This document shows, one piece after another, positions 10,946 to 22,929 of a DNA stretch of 64,000 bases (the first letter of the stretch is position 1; every line of letters starts with the position of its first letter). A program made the position numbers and the translations under genes. The DNA lies in contig CP114496.1 in the NCBI GenBank assembly GCA_027186245.1, forward strand, positions 8,954,001 through 9,018,000, written 5' to 3'. The notes beneath the pieces were generated by a model. The model worked only from the letters and a program-made list of their open reading frames with translations, did not search any database and was not told the origin of the DNA. The DNA is from Coriaria nepalensis. Its lineage: Eukaryota; Streptophyta; Magnoliopsida; Cucurbitales; Coriariaceae.

Positions 10946-12837
10946 ATGTCTGCCATAGTGTGTGGGAAGAGATCCTTATTCGAAGACCTACCTACGCCTC
11001 CTGTATCTAAGAGAATTCGCTGTTCGTCTTCTTCGCCTGTGCGGTTCTCGCCTCCTAGGCCGTCGAACCAGTCTGATTTTGCTTCTCTTCCGACGTTTTC
11101 TTCGCAATCTGGTCATCTGCTCGAGCAGCTTAGGGCTATCTTTCCCGATATGGACAAGCAGGTTCGTTTGGGGTTTTTTTTTTTTTTTGTAGGTATCTTC
11201 GTCATTCTGATTATTAGGATATGTTATGAATTTAATTTGTACTAGGAAACATATTTGAATTTCTGAAGCTTGTTGAGGAAATTAGAAATTTTCTTATTAT
11301 CTGATAAGAGTGAAAGTTATCTGTGAATAAGAGTGGCAACTATCAGTTCATTTCAGTATGCGTTTGATGGTTTCTATGATCTGCTTTGTACAACATCTAT
11401 CCTGCAAGTAGTAATTACTTTGTAAAACTATTATTCTAGCTTCTAGAGAAAGCACTTGAAGAATGTCGTGATGATCTAGATTCGGCCATTAGAAGTTTGA
11501 CTGACCTTCGCTTAGGACCTGCTGCTATAAACTCAGGTTGTGCTCCTCCAAGCCTACCTGGAGTGTTGGATCCAAGTGTTCAGCCTCAACAACAAGGTAA
11601 TTTCCATGGTTAAACTATTGTACACTGGATTTAAGCATTGAGTTCTTGTCGAACTTTGGATATTATTGGCTAGTCTTGTATGTGAGAGACAGTGACAATT
11701 GGAATGTTATATTTTCTATGTAAGGTTTACTTGTGGAGTTTATGCTATATAACCAATATTGGCATACTATTGATTTCCCCATTTATACAAATGGCACTAG
11801 GATTAGCATTCGACAAAGGCCTTAAATGTTGAACATCCTCTAAACACTCCCCAGAAAACTCGTTGAACTTCAAGTTTATCTGGTTTTCTCATATCAGAAC
11901 TTTTGCTCCATGTCTTCTCCATTCTCCAATGTATTTCCTGATGCTCTGTAGATTTGCATTAACATTGACCCTGAATTTTGTGTTGGACATAAAATTTATC
12001 TCCCCATTTTGGGGCCTTACTTTAGCAGTTACAGTTTGTAGTGGCACTTGCATATTGACTTTCCTTTTCAGAAGCGGCACCAACTAATGTGGAGGTTACA
12101 CATGCTGAGGATCCATTAGCTCCCAAGAACCTTCCCATGCATGGTGGAGAATGGGTGGAGCTCTTTGTAAGGGAAATGATGGGTGCCATTGACATAGAAG
12201 ATGCTCGTTCCCGCGCTTCTAGACTGCTTGAGGTTCTCGAAAAGTCCATCTGCTCACGTACAAGAGCAGAAGCAAACCAGAATTTTCACCAGGTTTTCTG
12301 ATACTGAAAATTACATCTTTCTTATTTATTTGATGCTGTAACAAGAGGATAATACTTCTTCTTTTTGTTCCACTGTTGTTTCATTCTTCTAAATTTTCCT
12401 TGTTTTAGGAAAACATGATGTTGCGGGAGCAATTGGAAGCACTTATTCAGGAAAATAGTATTCTCAAGCGAGCTGTATCTATTCAGCATGAACGTCAGAA
12501 AGAATATGAAGGCACAAACCAAGAATTGCAGCAGCTGAAGCAACTTGTGTCTCAATACCAGGAGCAGTTGAGAACACTAGAGGTTCAGCTCATTAACCTT
12601 GTTGGCTTCTTAGGGTTCATTTTTTTGTTTACAACTTTGAAACCCCAGATTGAGTAAAAAATCCAGTATAGACCCACAAAACAGCATTAAACTTAGATCT
12701 CTTATTCATTATCTTTTTCAGTTTAGTTGACTTTGTTTCTGCAATGCCAGGTTAATAACTATGCACTGACAATGCACCTGAAGCAAGCTCAACAAAGCAG
12801 CTCAATCCCGGGACAATTCCATCCTGATGTTTTCTGA
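10946..12837 (+). CDS. CUE-domain protein (ubiquitin-system Cue component, At5g32440-like)
   Basis: Five exons join in phase: 10946-11161, 11440-11596, 12072-12292, 12409-12582 and 12751-12837, giving 284 residues. The N-terminus (MSAIVCGKRSLFEDLPTPP) precedes a Ser/Pro-rich stretch, then a CUE domain around residues 50-95 (LLEQLRAIFPDMDKQLLEKA, LEECRDDLDSAIRSL), a ubiquitin-binding three-helix fold. A basic/acidic middle (GGEWVELFVREMMGAIDIED) follows, then a glutamine-rich coiled coil (about residues 195-260). It is likely a ubiquitin-binding adaptor; its partner is unknown. The start is the first ATG of the conserved N-terminus; an in-frame TTG nine bases upstream is ignored. The frame is fully intact. 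It is transcribed divergently from DapB. Confidence 0.92.
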
Positions 12838-13614
12838 TGATCTCGAACCTATCGTGTCTGTATGTAATTTTTGTCAAATCTAAGAAGGTTTACCTCTTTC
12901 TCTTAGTTTTAGGAACTCCATTTCTTAGTTACAAGGACTGTATCTTTACCCTTTTAATCTATAACCCTATCTGCTGGAGTGATTTTTGATTCATATGGAT
13001 AACTTTAGACCTTATAAATTACAGTGATTACTAAATAAACTTCCTCTGTTATACAATACAATCTTAAATATCAAAGATGTGTGTTTTACTTGTTATTATC
13101 ATTTTGGCATGCCAGAAAACACATATCCACTCCAGCCACACATTCGTAATTTCAAATATCCGGATTCGTTATAGTCTCTCCTGGGATACTCCAACCGTCC
13201 CATGAATTGCTTATTTCCTAAATGAGTCATGAAAGATATAAAACACATACCTTGTCTCCACATCGACTGAAGAACAGGATCAGAAGGATCAAAAACTATT
13301 AATTCAATAGAAATGCTACATTCAATCAAAATAGTCAATATAGGGGTTTTTTTTTTTTTTTAATTTCAACTCGATATGGTAATTAGGTGTATATTTTGGC
13401 ACACATTAAGAATTTCTATGTTTTGTCGAAAAAAAAATAATAATGATTTATGAAACTTAATAGAATATAGATTAACGAGAGACGTTTTGGATGGACCTAT
13501 TCTAGGGTGAAAGCCTGGACCACACTACTAAGAACAAAAGTGGTAAATACATAAGCTAAGTAGTTGTAAACATACTTGTTCACTAAATAATCTTTTGGAG
13601 CTTGTGCAATGTTG
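12838..13614. other. Non-coding interval after the CUE gene
   Basis: 3' UTR and AT-rich flank. A short minus-strand ORF at 13099-13338 resembles nothing I know. Confidence 0.4.
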
Positions 13615-14542
13615 TTAAAAAGCTAGAACAAGACCAGATGATGATCCCCTTTGCTTCATCATATTCATAAACTCATCAAAATTAACCATACCATCACCAT
13701 CCACATCAAATTGCCTTACCATCTCCTTACAATCCTCAATCCTCTTCCCTTCTTTCAACCCTAAAGAACTCAAAACCAATCCCAACTCATCTCTGAAATC
13801 AGCCCATCTTTATCCTTATCGAGCACATCAAAAGCTTCCTTCAATACGACCAATTCTTCCTCCTCTTTGTCTCACCAACCAAACACTCCGTAGAGCCATC
13901 ATCACTACCGCCGCCGCCACCACTATTATTGCACATCAGGCTAAACTCTTCAAAATCAATCAACCCATCTCATGTTTGGTTATGAACCCGTTCAGAGGCG
14001 GTTCGTGATCAATCAGAGGCTTAGGTTAAATTAAAATTTGGGCCCCTTTGACATAAAATATATTTAAAAAATAATTATATATATATAAATTATGTCATTT
14101 TTTTTAACGGAAAAATTATTATAATAAAACGTGTGTGAAAATGACTAATCAATTATTTCATTTTTTTAAATTTTTTTCATATTTCCCGTGAATATAGTAA
14201 AATATATTTTTAGTACATTCTCAAATTTCAATAATTACATATATATATTATAATTATTTAGAACCTCAAAATATATGTAGCTCTAAACCACTGCTTCTCC
14301 TATAAAGGAAAATCGAACACTTTCTTGACCATTTCGTGATGATTGGCCTGGTTATCATGAACACTTTTCTTCTTCTTTTCCTTCTTTTTGATTTTGACGT
14401 CGTCGGAAGGAGAATTCTGTTTGGTGGGTGAGAAAGATTGGAACCACGAAGAAAGTTTCTTGGAAAGTGGGATGTTGCAGAAGAGGTTGATTAGGGCAGC
14501 AACGAATAAAACTGCCAATAACAGTATGTTAATTAGCACCAT
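13615..14542 (-). pseudogene. Calmodulin-like protein (CML) pseudogene, split by foreign sequence
   Basis: The 5' part (14542 to about 14284) encodes a membrane-anchor N-terminus typical of one CML group (MVLINILLLAVLFVAALINL, then a Lys-rich linker and the start of EF-hand 1, MVKKVFDF), then stops. After about 300 bases of unrelated AT-rich sequence the frame resumes at about 13972 in EF-hand 2 (DGLIDFEEFSLMC). It continues through EF-hand 3 ([12 protein letters not shown]) and EF-hand 4 ([13 protein letters not shown]), ending at the stop at 13615. Two more frameshifts are needed: one near 13860-13880 before EF-hand 3 and one near 13793-13800 after its loop. EF-hand 1 and half of EF-hand 2 are gone. 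CMLs are Ca2+ sensors; this copy cannot make one. Confidence 0.85.
13975..14283. other. Sequence interrupting the CML pseudogene
   Basis: About 300 bases, strongly AT-rich except for its right-gene-side part (gttcagaggcggttcgtgat, ttgggcccctttgac). It replaces the region that should encode EF-hands 1 and 2, so it is an insertion combined with a deletion. I see no clear terminal repeats or target duplication and do not recognise the element. Confidence 0.45.
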
Positions 14543-14733
14543 TTTTCTCTTTTTGGTCCTTTTTTTTCCTTTGGGGTTGAAGTAGAGAAGAAGAAGTTGA
14601 CAACAACAAATTAAAAGTCAAACATCAACTAGAATTTTGTCTGATTTGTGGAATATTGTCTTCTTCTTTTTTTAAATTAAGCATAGTGGCATAGTTTTGA
14701 CTTTAAAATGGAGTTTTCATTCATGCGTTTCAA

Positions 14734-14764
<31 letters not shown>

Positions 14765-17300
14765 ATTTTTTCTTTTTAAATGTAGTTTTTATATAGAACT
14801 CCAGCGGAATATAGAGTTGACCATGGCCATGGAACGAACAAATTTTAATACTTTTTTTTATTTGTGAGTTTATTATTTTAAATTTTAATAAATGATATAA
14901 TATGAATATATTTATTTAAATATTAATTCTGATATTATGATAAATTAATGAGTTTAATATATTTTTTTTCTTAAAAAATCTTATTAAAAAAAATAAAACT
15001 CTTAACTTATAAATCAATAAGAAATATACTCTTTAAATAATTTAGAACCAATTCCAATAAAATTCTTACATAAGTAAAATTTATAATTATTCTTCTAGTC
15101 TAAGAAATAAAATTATAACATATAGATTTGATTATACTAATAATATAATTTCATTTTATTTATCAAACTATAAAAATAATATATAACTCATATAATCAAA
15201 AATTTTTTTTTTTTGTGGCCTACTCTAATTCAAAGAATCTATATATTTCTTAATAGCTTATACTTCACACTTGAAAGGTATCAAATTCTTAATTTTCCAA
15301 TTAATATTCACTAATACGTTTAAACTCATATGCATTTGTCTTTATTTTTAAGAAAAAAAAAAAGGGTAGAGATGAAGATTTGCAATTGGGCTTGATTAAA
15401 AAAAAATAGAAACTAGGCTTGACATTGGATAGTGGAATATTTGGGTGGCCCAATATATTGGGCCTTCAAAAGAACTATGAAGGCCTTTACTAAATAAATT
15501 ATGGCCTTTATGGGCCCCCATTCGTCTGAATTCTAAACCAACTAATATTTTATATATACTTGATAAATGATGGAAAAAAAAAAACAACAAACCCGTACAA
15601 AAAGCTTATCATCATCAGAATGATAATGAGATACGCCGTTAACTCGTGCGCTTGACTGACTTCTCAAACATTATCATCCTCAAATTAAAAAAACTAACGG
15701 ATGTGGCGACGAAATGTAAATACTTCAGCTAATGTGGGTCCCAAAAATAATCACAACTCAACGTACAATACAAACGGACACGCCTGATCATTTCTTCTTC
15801 TTTTTTTTTTTTTTTTGCCCTTTTCCCTCTCTGCAACAACGTTTGTTCCTTTGCTCTGCTACACACGCTCCACTGGATGATTGGATGTGATCCGCTTTTC
15901 CAATGCATCCAGGCCCACAGTCCCCACACTGGGCTATAATAAGTCCAGGCCCAAATTCCTATTTAGCCTTACAACAAAAGAAGCTCAATTAATTAATTAC
16001 ATACACTGCTGGCCGGCTGGCCCAAAGGAAAAAAAAAAAAAAAACAGATCTGGTTATATACAAGATGTGATGGATGTGACCCTCAAATTTGTCTATTTGT
16101 GTTTTTGGTCCCCCCCCCCCTCTCATCTCCACCTCCCCTACTATTAATGCACATGCTCCTGTTCACAGTAGCTGAGAGGTTTTCACATTTTTATAAATTT
16201 GTGCGCATAATTTAGTTTGAGAATTTTTTCTAAATTTACATGATTATGTGAAAATTTATTATAATTATAAATATTATTTTTATTTAATATTATAATTATG
16301 ATATGATTTAGTATCTTGTAATTATATATATTGATATTGTGCATGTATAGATGTATCATTTACATTATGAAAAAGGAAAAAAAAAATATATATATATATA
16401 TATAAATATAATTTCCATAAGAATAATATTTAAGAATTGTAATGAATATTTATAATTTTTTTATGTAACAAAAAATAAAATCAATAAATTTGAACGTTTA
16501 TTATATATATAGCATGCTATTATATATAATTCATGAGTTTTATTTTATTTCCCATGACGTAGAACATGACATAGAAAAATTCCAAAACCAACACATACCA
16601 TAAGATCACTCATTAAAATTGAAAAAAAATTTAAAAATATCTTACAATATGACAATGTCAATCACATATTGCCTGTTGGTGGGCAAGCATGTGATGTTAG
16701 GTGATGAAATATATGTACAATAGGTCTGGAAAGAAAGATGAAGAACTCGGTTTGGAAATGAAGCTTAATTTATAAAAGAAGAAATTAAATTCGATATAGG
16801 AAAAATAAAAGATTTCGGTCGGTAAATGAAGAAATTGAATTCGATCTAGGGAAAATAAAAAAACTCGATCTAAAAATGATTTTAACGTATTACATAAAAA
16901 AAAATTAATAATCTATCAAATATTTTATACGACTTACATATTAAATATATAAACTTACATAATAATATGAATTTAATTTTAATTATTTTAATATTATATA
17001 TTTTTTAATTATTAAATTTATAAAAATAATCAAAATTTATGCGTAATAACAAATAAAGAAAAAAGAATAAAGACTGAATCTGTTTCTATTATACTGTACC
17101 TCACAGCTATGAGCTACCAAGTAGGTAGCAGCCTAGCGCACTAACAAGAGATAAAATAAAAATAAAATAAAGCTGGCGGGCCCCTTTTTGTAATTTTGTT
17201 TGTTGGAGGGTAAAAATTAAAAAAAAAAAAAAAAATTCAGATCCATCATTGAAAAACCCTACTTACCCCTTCCAGTCTTCCACTTACCGATCGCCCCTTC
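14543..17300. other. AT-rich intergenic region with promoter-like GGCCCA patches
   Basis: No coding exon found. Contents: (AT)n at 14741-14763; several TGGGCC/GGCCCA (site II type) motifs at 15450-15520 and 15910-16025 with no gene start next to them; poly-A, poly-T and poly-C runs near 15805, 16030 and 16111; an AT tract near 16388; and an imperfect repeated block at 16735-16880 built on 'aagaaattaaattcgatatagg' and 'gaagaaattgaattcgatctag' type units. Confidence 0.45.
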
Positions 17301-17301
17301 T

Positions 17302-17308
17302 CTATATA
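17302..17308 (+). promoter_or_regulatory. TATA box of MIR396
   Basis: CTATATAA at 17302-17309 stands in a less AT-rich context about 200 bases before the hairpin; a transcription start near 17335 would precede a TC-rich leader (17385-17412), as usual for plant Pol II genes. Confidence 0.55.
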
Positions 17309-17502
17309 AGAAAAGCTAATCTGATTTTCGGCGACACAATTCTCTCCCGTAGCTAGACTGGTCCAATCAGGTCCATTATCTATCTATCTATCTCTCTCTC
17401 TCTCTCTCTTCTAGTCGGATTCATATTTACATTTGTGCATGAGGTCGATCTGGTGATGATGAGGTGAAAATGGTGAATTTGGTGCGAGATTAGAAGTCCG
17501 AG

Positions 17503-17652
17503 TCATGCTTTTCCACAGCTTTCTTGAACTTTATCTTCCATTGTTCGATTTTCGTTTTTCATCTGGAATCTGGCGGGATCGGTTTGTTTTTTTTCTGTGA
17601 TGAAACCCTAGAATTGGAAGAAAAGGTTCAAGAAAGCTGTGGGACAACATGC
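17503..17652 (+). ncRNA. MIR396: MIR396 precursor hairpin (miR396b type)
   Basis: The mature miR396 occurs exactly at 17511-17531, beginning TTCCACAGCTTTCTTGAACT and ending T (b form). The star lies at 17626-17645 (GTTCAAGAAAGCTGTGGGAC). The arms pair closely, including the family-typical flanks CATGC..GCATG-like (17504-17507 with 17648-17651) and ATCTTCC..GGAAGA. The loop contains no obvious second hairpin. miR396 targets GRF transcription factor mRNAs and so limits leaf cell proliferation. Mature on the 5' arm fixes the strand. The primary transcript probably runs from about 17335 to beyond 17750 and may include the TC-rich and GT-rich sequence up to about 18540. Confidence 0.96.
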
Positions 17653-17659
17653 CAATTCT

Positions 17660-18540
17660 GGATTTAAACAAATCTGTTTATCGGAGCAGCTGATCGAATT
17701 CTTCCTTCCTCGCGTCGTGGTTCTCATACATTCATAGATCACGGTACGTTTAATACAACTAATCTCTCTTAAAACCTGTAGAATTCAGATCGACTTCTCT
17801 CTTCTTCTTCTTCTTCGTTTTTAAATTTTAGGGGTGAGATTGAGAGGAGATGGAGAAATTCGCGAAGAATATGAATTAGAAAGTTCTCAGTTGAATCTAA
17901 GCACTAAAATCGTTAACAGTTCTTCGTCGTTAATTCGGTACGTCTACAATTTAACCTTCTTCTTTCCTTTCAAATCTTTTGGGAGAATTTCCAACTTAAA
18001 TGCTCTCTTCTTACAATTTCAAGAATCCCGACGCGTTAACTCAGCAAATTGAATTCCGATCCAGCTCTAAATTACAGTACTCTACGTTATTCATCATTTT
18101 TGCCGTTTCTTAACAGAATTGCTCAAACAGTTACGTGGAGGAAGAAGCAGATCTGAATTTGAAACGGTTAACAATTAATTTTAAATTTATTAATTATATT
18201 TAATTGTGTGATCATTAGAAGAAAAAAAAGCTGGAAAGTGACGAGGAAAAAAAAAGAGGGGGGGGGGGGGGAGGGATTGTAAAAACTGCAGAGAGAAGAT
18301 TCCCTTAGATGAGCTTTATGACGATGAATGATGGATGATGAAAGCACATCCATCCTGATTCCTGTTGGTCCTTTAGGCTCTGCACCTTCTCCCATCGTCT
18401 CCTACATTTCTGTGAAATACGTTCATTTTTGTCACTCTCTGCTTACATCACCTCCCCCTCCTTCTCTCTCTCTCTCTCTCTCTTTTAACCATCTCTCTGC
18501 CGTCCTTCATTTTTACCCTTAGCCTTAGTTTTGTCGCGGT
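17660..18540 (+). other. Probable 3' part of the MIR396 primary transcript
   Basis: Moderate-GC, poly-pyrimidine-rich sequence after the hairpin with candidate donors and acceptors but no conserved ORF. Plant MIR396 primary transcripts are often spliced; this is inference. Confidence 0.3.
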
Positions 18541-19166
18541 CTCGCTCTTTGACATCATTAATTCATTGTTATTATTTTATTAGTAATTATTACTGTTTCT
18601 GTCTTCTTCTTTTTTTTTTTGTTCTTGATGATGCTGTAGCTAGGGTTTGGATTGCATGCTAGCAATTCGCTAGATTATGTTGAGCTACTCTTGATTAGGG
18701 TGAGTATTACTTAAAGTGGAGGTTCACTGTTCACTGTTCAAGTTGAGTATTAGTACTTCTTCTCGAAGGCACTTACGAAGAAGTGCGGTCGGTTCGATAA
18801 ATTTCTATTTGCTTATTGAAGTATTGTAATGAAATTTTAAAGCATAATTAATTAACGTGGGTTATCACTTTTTTTGTTTTTTTTTTTTCAATTTTTCTTG
18901 TTCAATATTACTGGGGGAAGTATTTTCTTGAATGAATTTTATCTTGTCAAAAAAAAAAAAGAAGGAAAAATTTTATTAGTAGGTAGAGAATAAGCCATGC
19001 ACAAAATTCTCAAAGCCTAGATGAATGCATCAAACGCAAGGCCAACAAATTATTCAATTTAGTACCCAAAAAAGGGCAGACATGGACGAGTGGGAGCTGA
19101 TGATGATGATGATCTATGCAGCTACAGAAAACAGGATCCCCAACTTATTATACACATCTTATGAGA

Positions 19167-19200
<34 letters not shown>

Positions 19201-22200
19201 TTTTTTGTTTGCATTTTCGAGAGAAAATTATTTACACTTGAATTATTATTCCAAATGTGTAGTAAATTGTAACTTAAATTAGTGTTATTATTTCTTTATA
19301 ATTATACAAAAATTTGAAGTTTCTATTTCTTTCCAAAAATAAAAATAAAAATAAAAGAAAACTTTAGTATTAAATTATTTTAAATTAGCATTGCCTATAA
19401 TATATGAAAACCCGAACATAGAAAATTGCCGAACCCACAATCAAAAGTTAATATGATTAGACGTCAGAGCGCTTTGAAAACTCATGTTACAAACCAACTA
19501 CTACGCTATGCATGAATATGGCCTTCGTATTCCAACATGTAAATGATGGCAGTGGCTGGAACTAGACATATTGTAAAGTTACTGTATGATGACTATACGT
19601 ACATATCAAAATGACCAGAAAATGACAAGGTGTAGGGCTTTGGGGCCAATATTGTACAGATGTCAACTCTAGGGTTCATTCTTGTTCGGTAGTAAGTATA
19701 ATTGGCAAAACTACCATAATGAACAAACCAACCTTCATGCATATTGATCAGTTCTTATCCATTTTTGAAATAAAGTGAATTATGAATTCAAAGAAGAAGA
19801 AGATGTAGTAATGTATATATTAAGCATTCGAAAAGGACATATATGTATATATATGTACATGAAACGACCCCATTTTACTTAGATGCATGTATCTATCTTA
19901 CTTAATACTAATTCATCACCAAAGGGTAAATCATTTAAGGTTTTGTAATAATGAAGAATTTATTTTTCCTTATAATTTTCTTGCATTCTAAATAAAAGTA
20001 TGTGAACCCAATATTGTGTTGAGTGGTCAACAATGAAGATTCTATATATGTGAGATTCATTTCGAATTCTCTAATATGATATTATACGTAACATTTATCG
20101 AACCTTAAAGAGTTAGAAACTAATTCGATCAGGTGTTAATGATGATGCTTAGCTCAACTATTTGGGTTCAGGTTGCTAAAATTACTCTCTTCGAAATTAC
20201 ATAATTACATATATATATGTACGGTATACATCCACTTTTGAGAAGAAAGAAGATTAATTAGGTACCATGGAATTGAGAAGTGATCTAACTGAAATCCATC
20301 TTTGTTGAATTTGATCATGCATCCATGTATCTAACTTGACCCTATCTTTATTAACCAATAGCTTTCTTGAACCCCATCAAAATCTTACATATTATCTTAT
20401 AAGTTTTCAACAGAGTTCAAGAAAGCATGTGGAACAATTATATTGTGGGGTCATATTCATAGGTAGAAGAAGAAGGGGTTTGCTAGCTTTACAAGAAGGA
20501 TAATATATAAGGTGATTTTGATTTTTATTTTTCTATAGTATAATTATTTGTCCTTTTTCTTTCTTAAAAAAAAATTAAAAAAAAAAAAATATATATATAT
20601 ATATATATATTTACCTCCTCTAAAGTTTAAAATAATCAAACTTAGACCATTGACATTCTAAAAACTAGATTTATATTTCTTCAATTAAAAAAATAAATAA
20701 AAAGAAAAAAACATAGACTGCCTTCTTTATCATTTATTAATGATTTTATTATTTCTTTGGCCAAAAAAAAAAATACTTATTCAACATTTTCAAATAAAAA
20801 AAAAAAGAAAAAATAGAAAAATGTTTTGAAAAATATGTTTAACTAATGAAATATGAAGGACCTAAATATAAGTATTAAAAATTTAGAGGTAATAAGTTTA
20901 ATTTAATACTTTTTATCCTCTTTTATTTATTTATTTTAATTTTAATTTCCCACCAATCCCAAGAAGAATATTTGCAGTTTTTGCAGGGGTTAGTGAATCT
21001 TTCCTCTTCCTTCCTTCCTCCCCCTCCCTTCCCTCTGTAGTATTTTCCATTATCCAAACGCGTCCTTATTAATAACTAATTATTATAATAATAATTGAAG
21101 CTGACTGTGCCGGATCCGATTTTTTAAAAGTCCTACCAAGTGTAGTGTACGTGTCACGCACGGCTAATTGGCTGAATCCAACAGTACAGGATAAGAAAGT
21201 GGGGCCCACCCGACCAGATCTCGGTTTCTTAGACAACCACCGGATTGGGATTTGCTGTCATGGAAGTTTGGTTCCAATCCATGCCCGAATTTGTTCGGAC
21301 CTTTTTTTTTTTTTTTTTCTTTTCGATCAATGAATTTAGACCTATATATTTGGATATAACATAAAATATTTAAAAAAAAAAATGGAATTTAAATAAGGAG
21401 CTTGAAAATTATGATAATAAATTAATATTTATATATGTATATTAAGTTCGAGTTTGTTTAAACATTTAAACAATTTCATTTTTAATCCAATTTAATAGAT
21501 AAGCATATTTTAAATAATTATATTCTTATAAAATTAAATCTATAATTTTATATTAAAAGTCCTATTCCAATAATTCAGTTCTAAAACAGAGAATCCAATC
21601 AAATTGGATATTGGATAATGACTATTTTTAAATAAATAAATAAATAAAAACAAAAAACAAAATGCAAAATGCACGCTCTCCAAAAAAAATCAATTGGACT
21701 AGGAAGTCAAAATATGGTCCAAATTTTGTGGTTCATAAAAGTATCCAACAATCCAATTATAAAAATGAAAATATAGATTAATCATTAAATTGATTAATTA
21801 TAATTTAAAATATTATATAATCATTTAATAATAATGATTTGAATTCATATTTAAATTTTATTATGAATTATTAAATAAATTTATAGACTTATCTTAACGA
21901 TTAATTGCATCCCACTCATTCCTAATACAAGACTTGTCTACTTTGAGAAGTATGTATGTTGTAAGATGCAAGACTGGGCTCGTGTTCTGTGTTTAATGGA
22001 CAAGCCTATATTCATTGGCTACTCCAAATTTAGGTGGGCCCCAAGATATTTCATTTGGGCCTACAGTTTGTAAGTTTTATACATCGTTTGGGCCATAATG
22101 ATCATCAACAGACCGAGACATAATCTCATGCCAACCAAGTGTCTGTCATTCAGCCTATGATATAGTTTTCATATTTGGGAAATGAAATATAATGTATCAA

Positions 22201-22396
22201 TAATCAGTATGGATGTATATGAGTTTAATGGTTTTAAGATACAATGAGAAGAAATTCTTATATTTATAATGAATCGATTTTTGTCGGTCATAAATATGAC
22301 GTGATATATGAAATTGATATATGAACTTAAGATGAAAAGAATGGGATGTTTTCTTACGTAAATTAAATAATAAAATATTGGTTTCCTTTATCGATT
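18541..22396. other. AT-rich intergenic region
   Basis: No coding exon found. Contents: (AT)n at 19171-19198 and 20587-20610; a MIR396-like inverted repeat at 20336-20454; a GC-richer, promoter-like island without an ORF at 21095-21300 (gtgccggatccg, ggggcccacccg); and GGGCC motifs at 22035-22095 upstream of the tRNA gene. Confidence 0.45.
20336..20454 (-). other. MIR396-like inverted repeat (decayed or divergent copy)
   Basis: Arms at 20351-20375 (core GCTTTCTTGAACCCC) and 20411-20435 (core GAGTTCAAGAAAGC) pair perfectly over 12 bases, and the outer TGACCC (20337-20342) pairs with GGGTCA (20448-20453). Read on the minus strand, 20434-20413 begins TTCCACATGCTTTCTTGAAC. That is miR396 with one extra base after position 7, the place where the monocot miR396 variant has an extra G. 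The mid-stem pairing is poor. It could be an old antisense MIR396 duplicate, or an unrelated inverted repeat carrying a GRF-like site. Confidence 0.4.
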
Positions 22397-22469
22397 GGGG
22401 ATGTAGCTCACATGGTAGAGCGCTCGCTTTGCATGCGAGAGGTACGGGGTTCGATACCCCGCATCTCCA
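22397..22469 (+). tRNA. tRNA-Ala(TGC): tRNA-Ala (TGC anticodon)
   Basis: A full cloverleaf is visible. The acceptor stem GGGGATG pairs with CATCTCC (one G:T) and is followed by discriminator A at 22469. The D arm is GCTC..GAGC. The anticodon stem CTCGC..GCGAG encloses loop TTTGCAT with anticodon TGC. The T arm is CGGGG TTCGATA CCCCG. No intron. Internal A and B boxes are intact, and a T-rich Pol III terminator (cttttttcc) starts at 22472. Alanine identity is supported by the anticodon and a G3:T70-type acceptor pair. Confidence 0.96.
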
Positions 22470-22929
22470 CTCTTTTTTCCTCTTCCTTTTCTTTCCTTTT
22501 TTTTTTCTTCCTCATTAAACTCAACCGCAGGCCCGCAGCCCTTGATTGCTTTTCTTCTCCTAGTCCGAAGCTTGCCTCAAAGCAGTAAGAAGTAGCTTAT
22601 CACAGAACACGGCCTTCTTCCACTTTATGTATTTCTCTTTTTGGGGTTTGATTTTGAGGTAAACCAGATTTTGCAATTCGGATTAGCTTTTGATACATGC
22701 TAGAATTTTGTGGGACGAAGAAGTAGACTTAATGATCAAATTTTGATGTATATTTTGTTAATTCTGGTGATGATTTGTTGCTCCAAGAAGTATATTATAG
22801 GAGCATCATTTTAGCCCCCACTTAAGGAGATCCTGGCTCCACCCCTGCTGTGGTACCCCGTTAATTTATTATTTTTTTGTTAGTGAGGAAGATTCATAGT
22901 TTTCAAGTAGCTTGTCAGTATCTTGTAAG

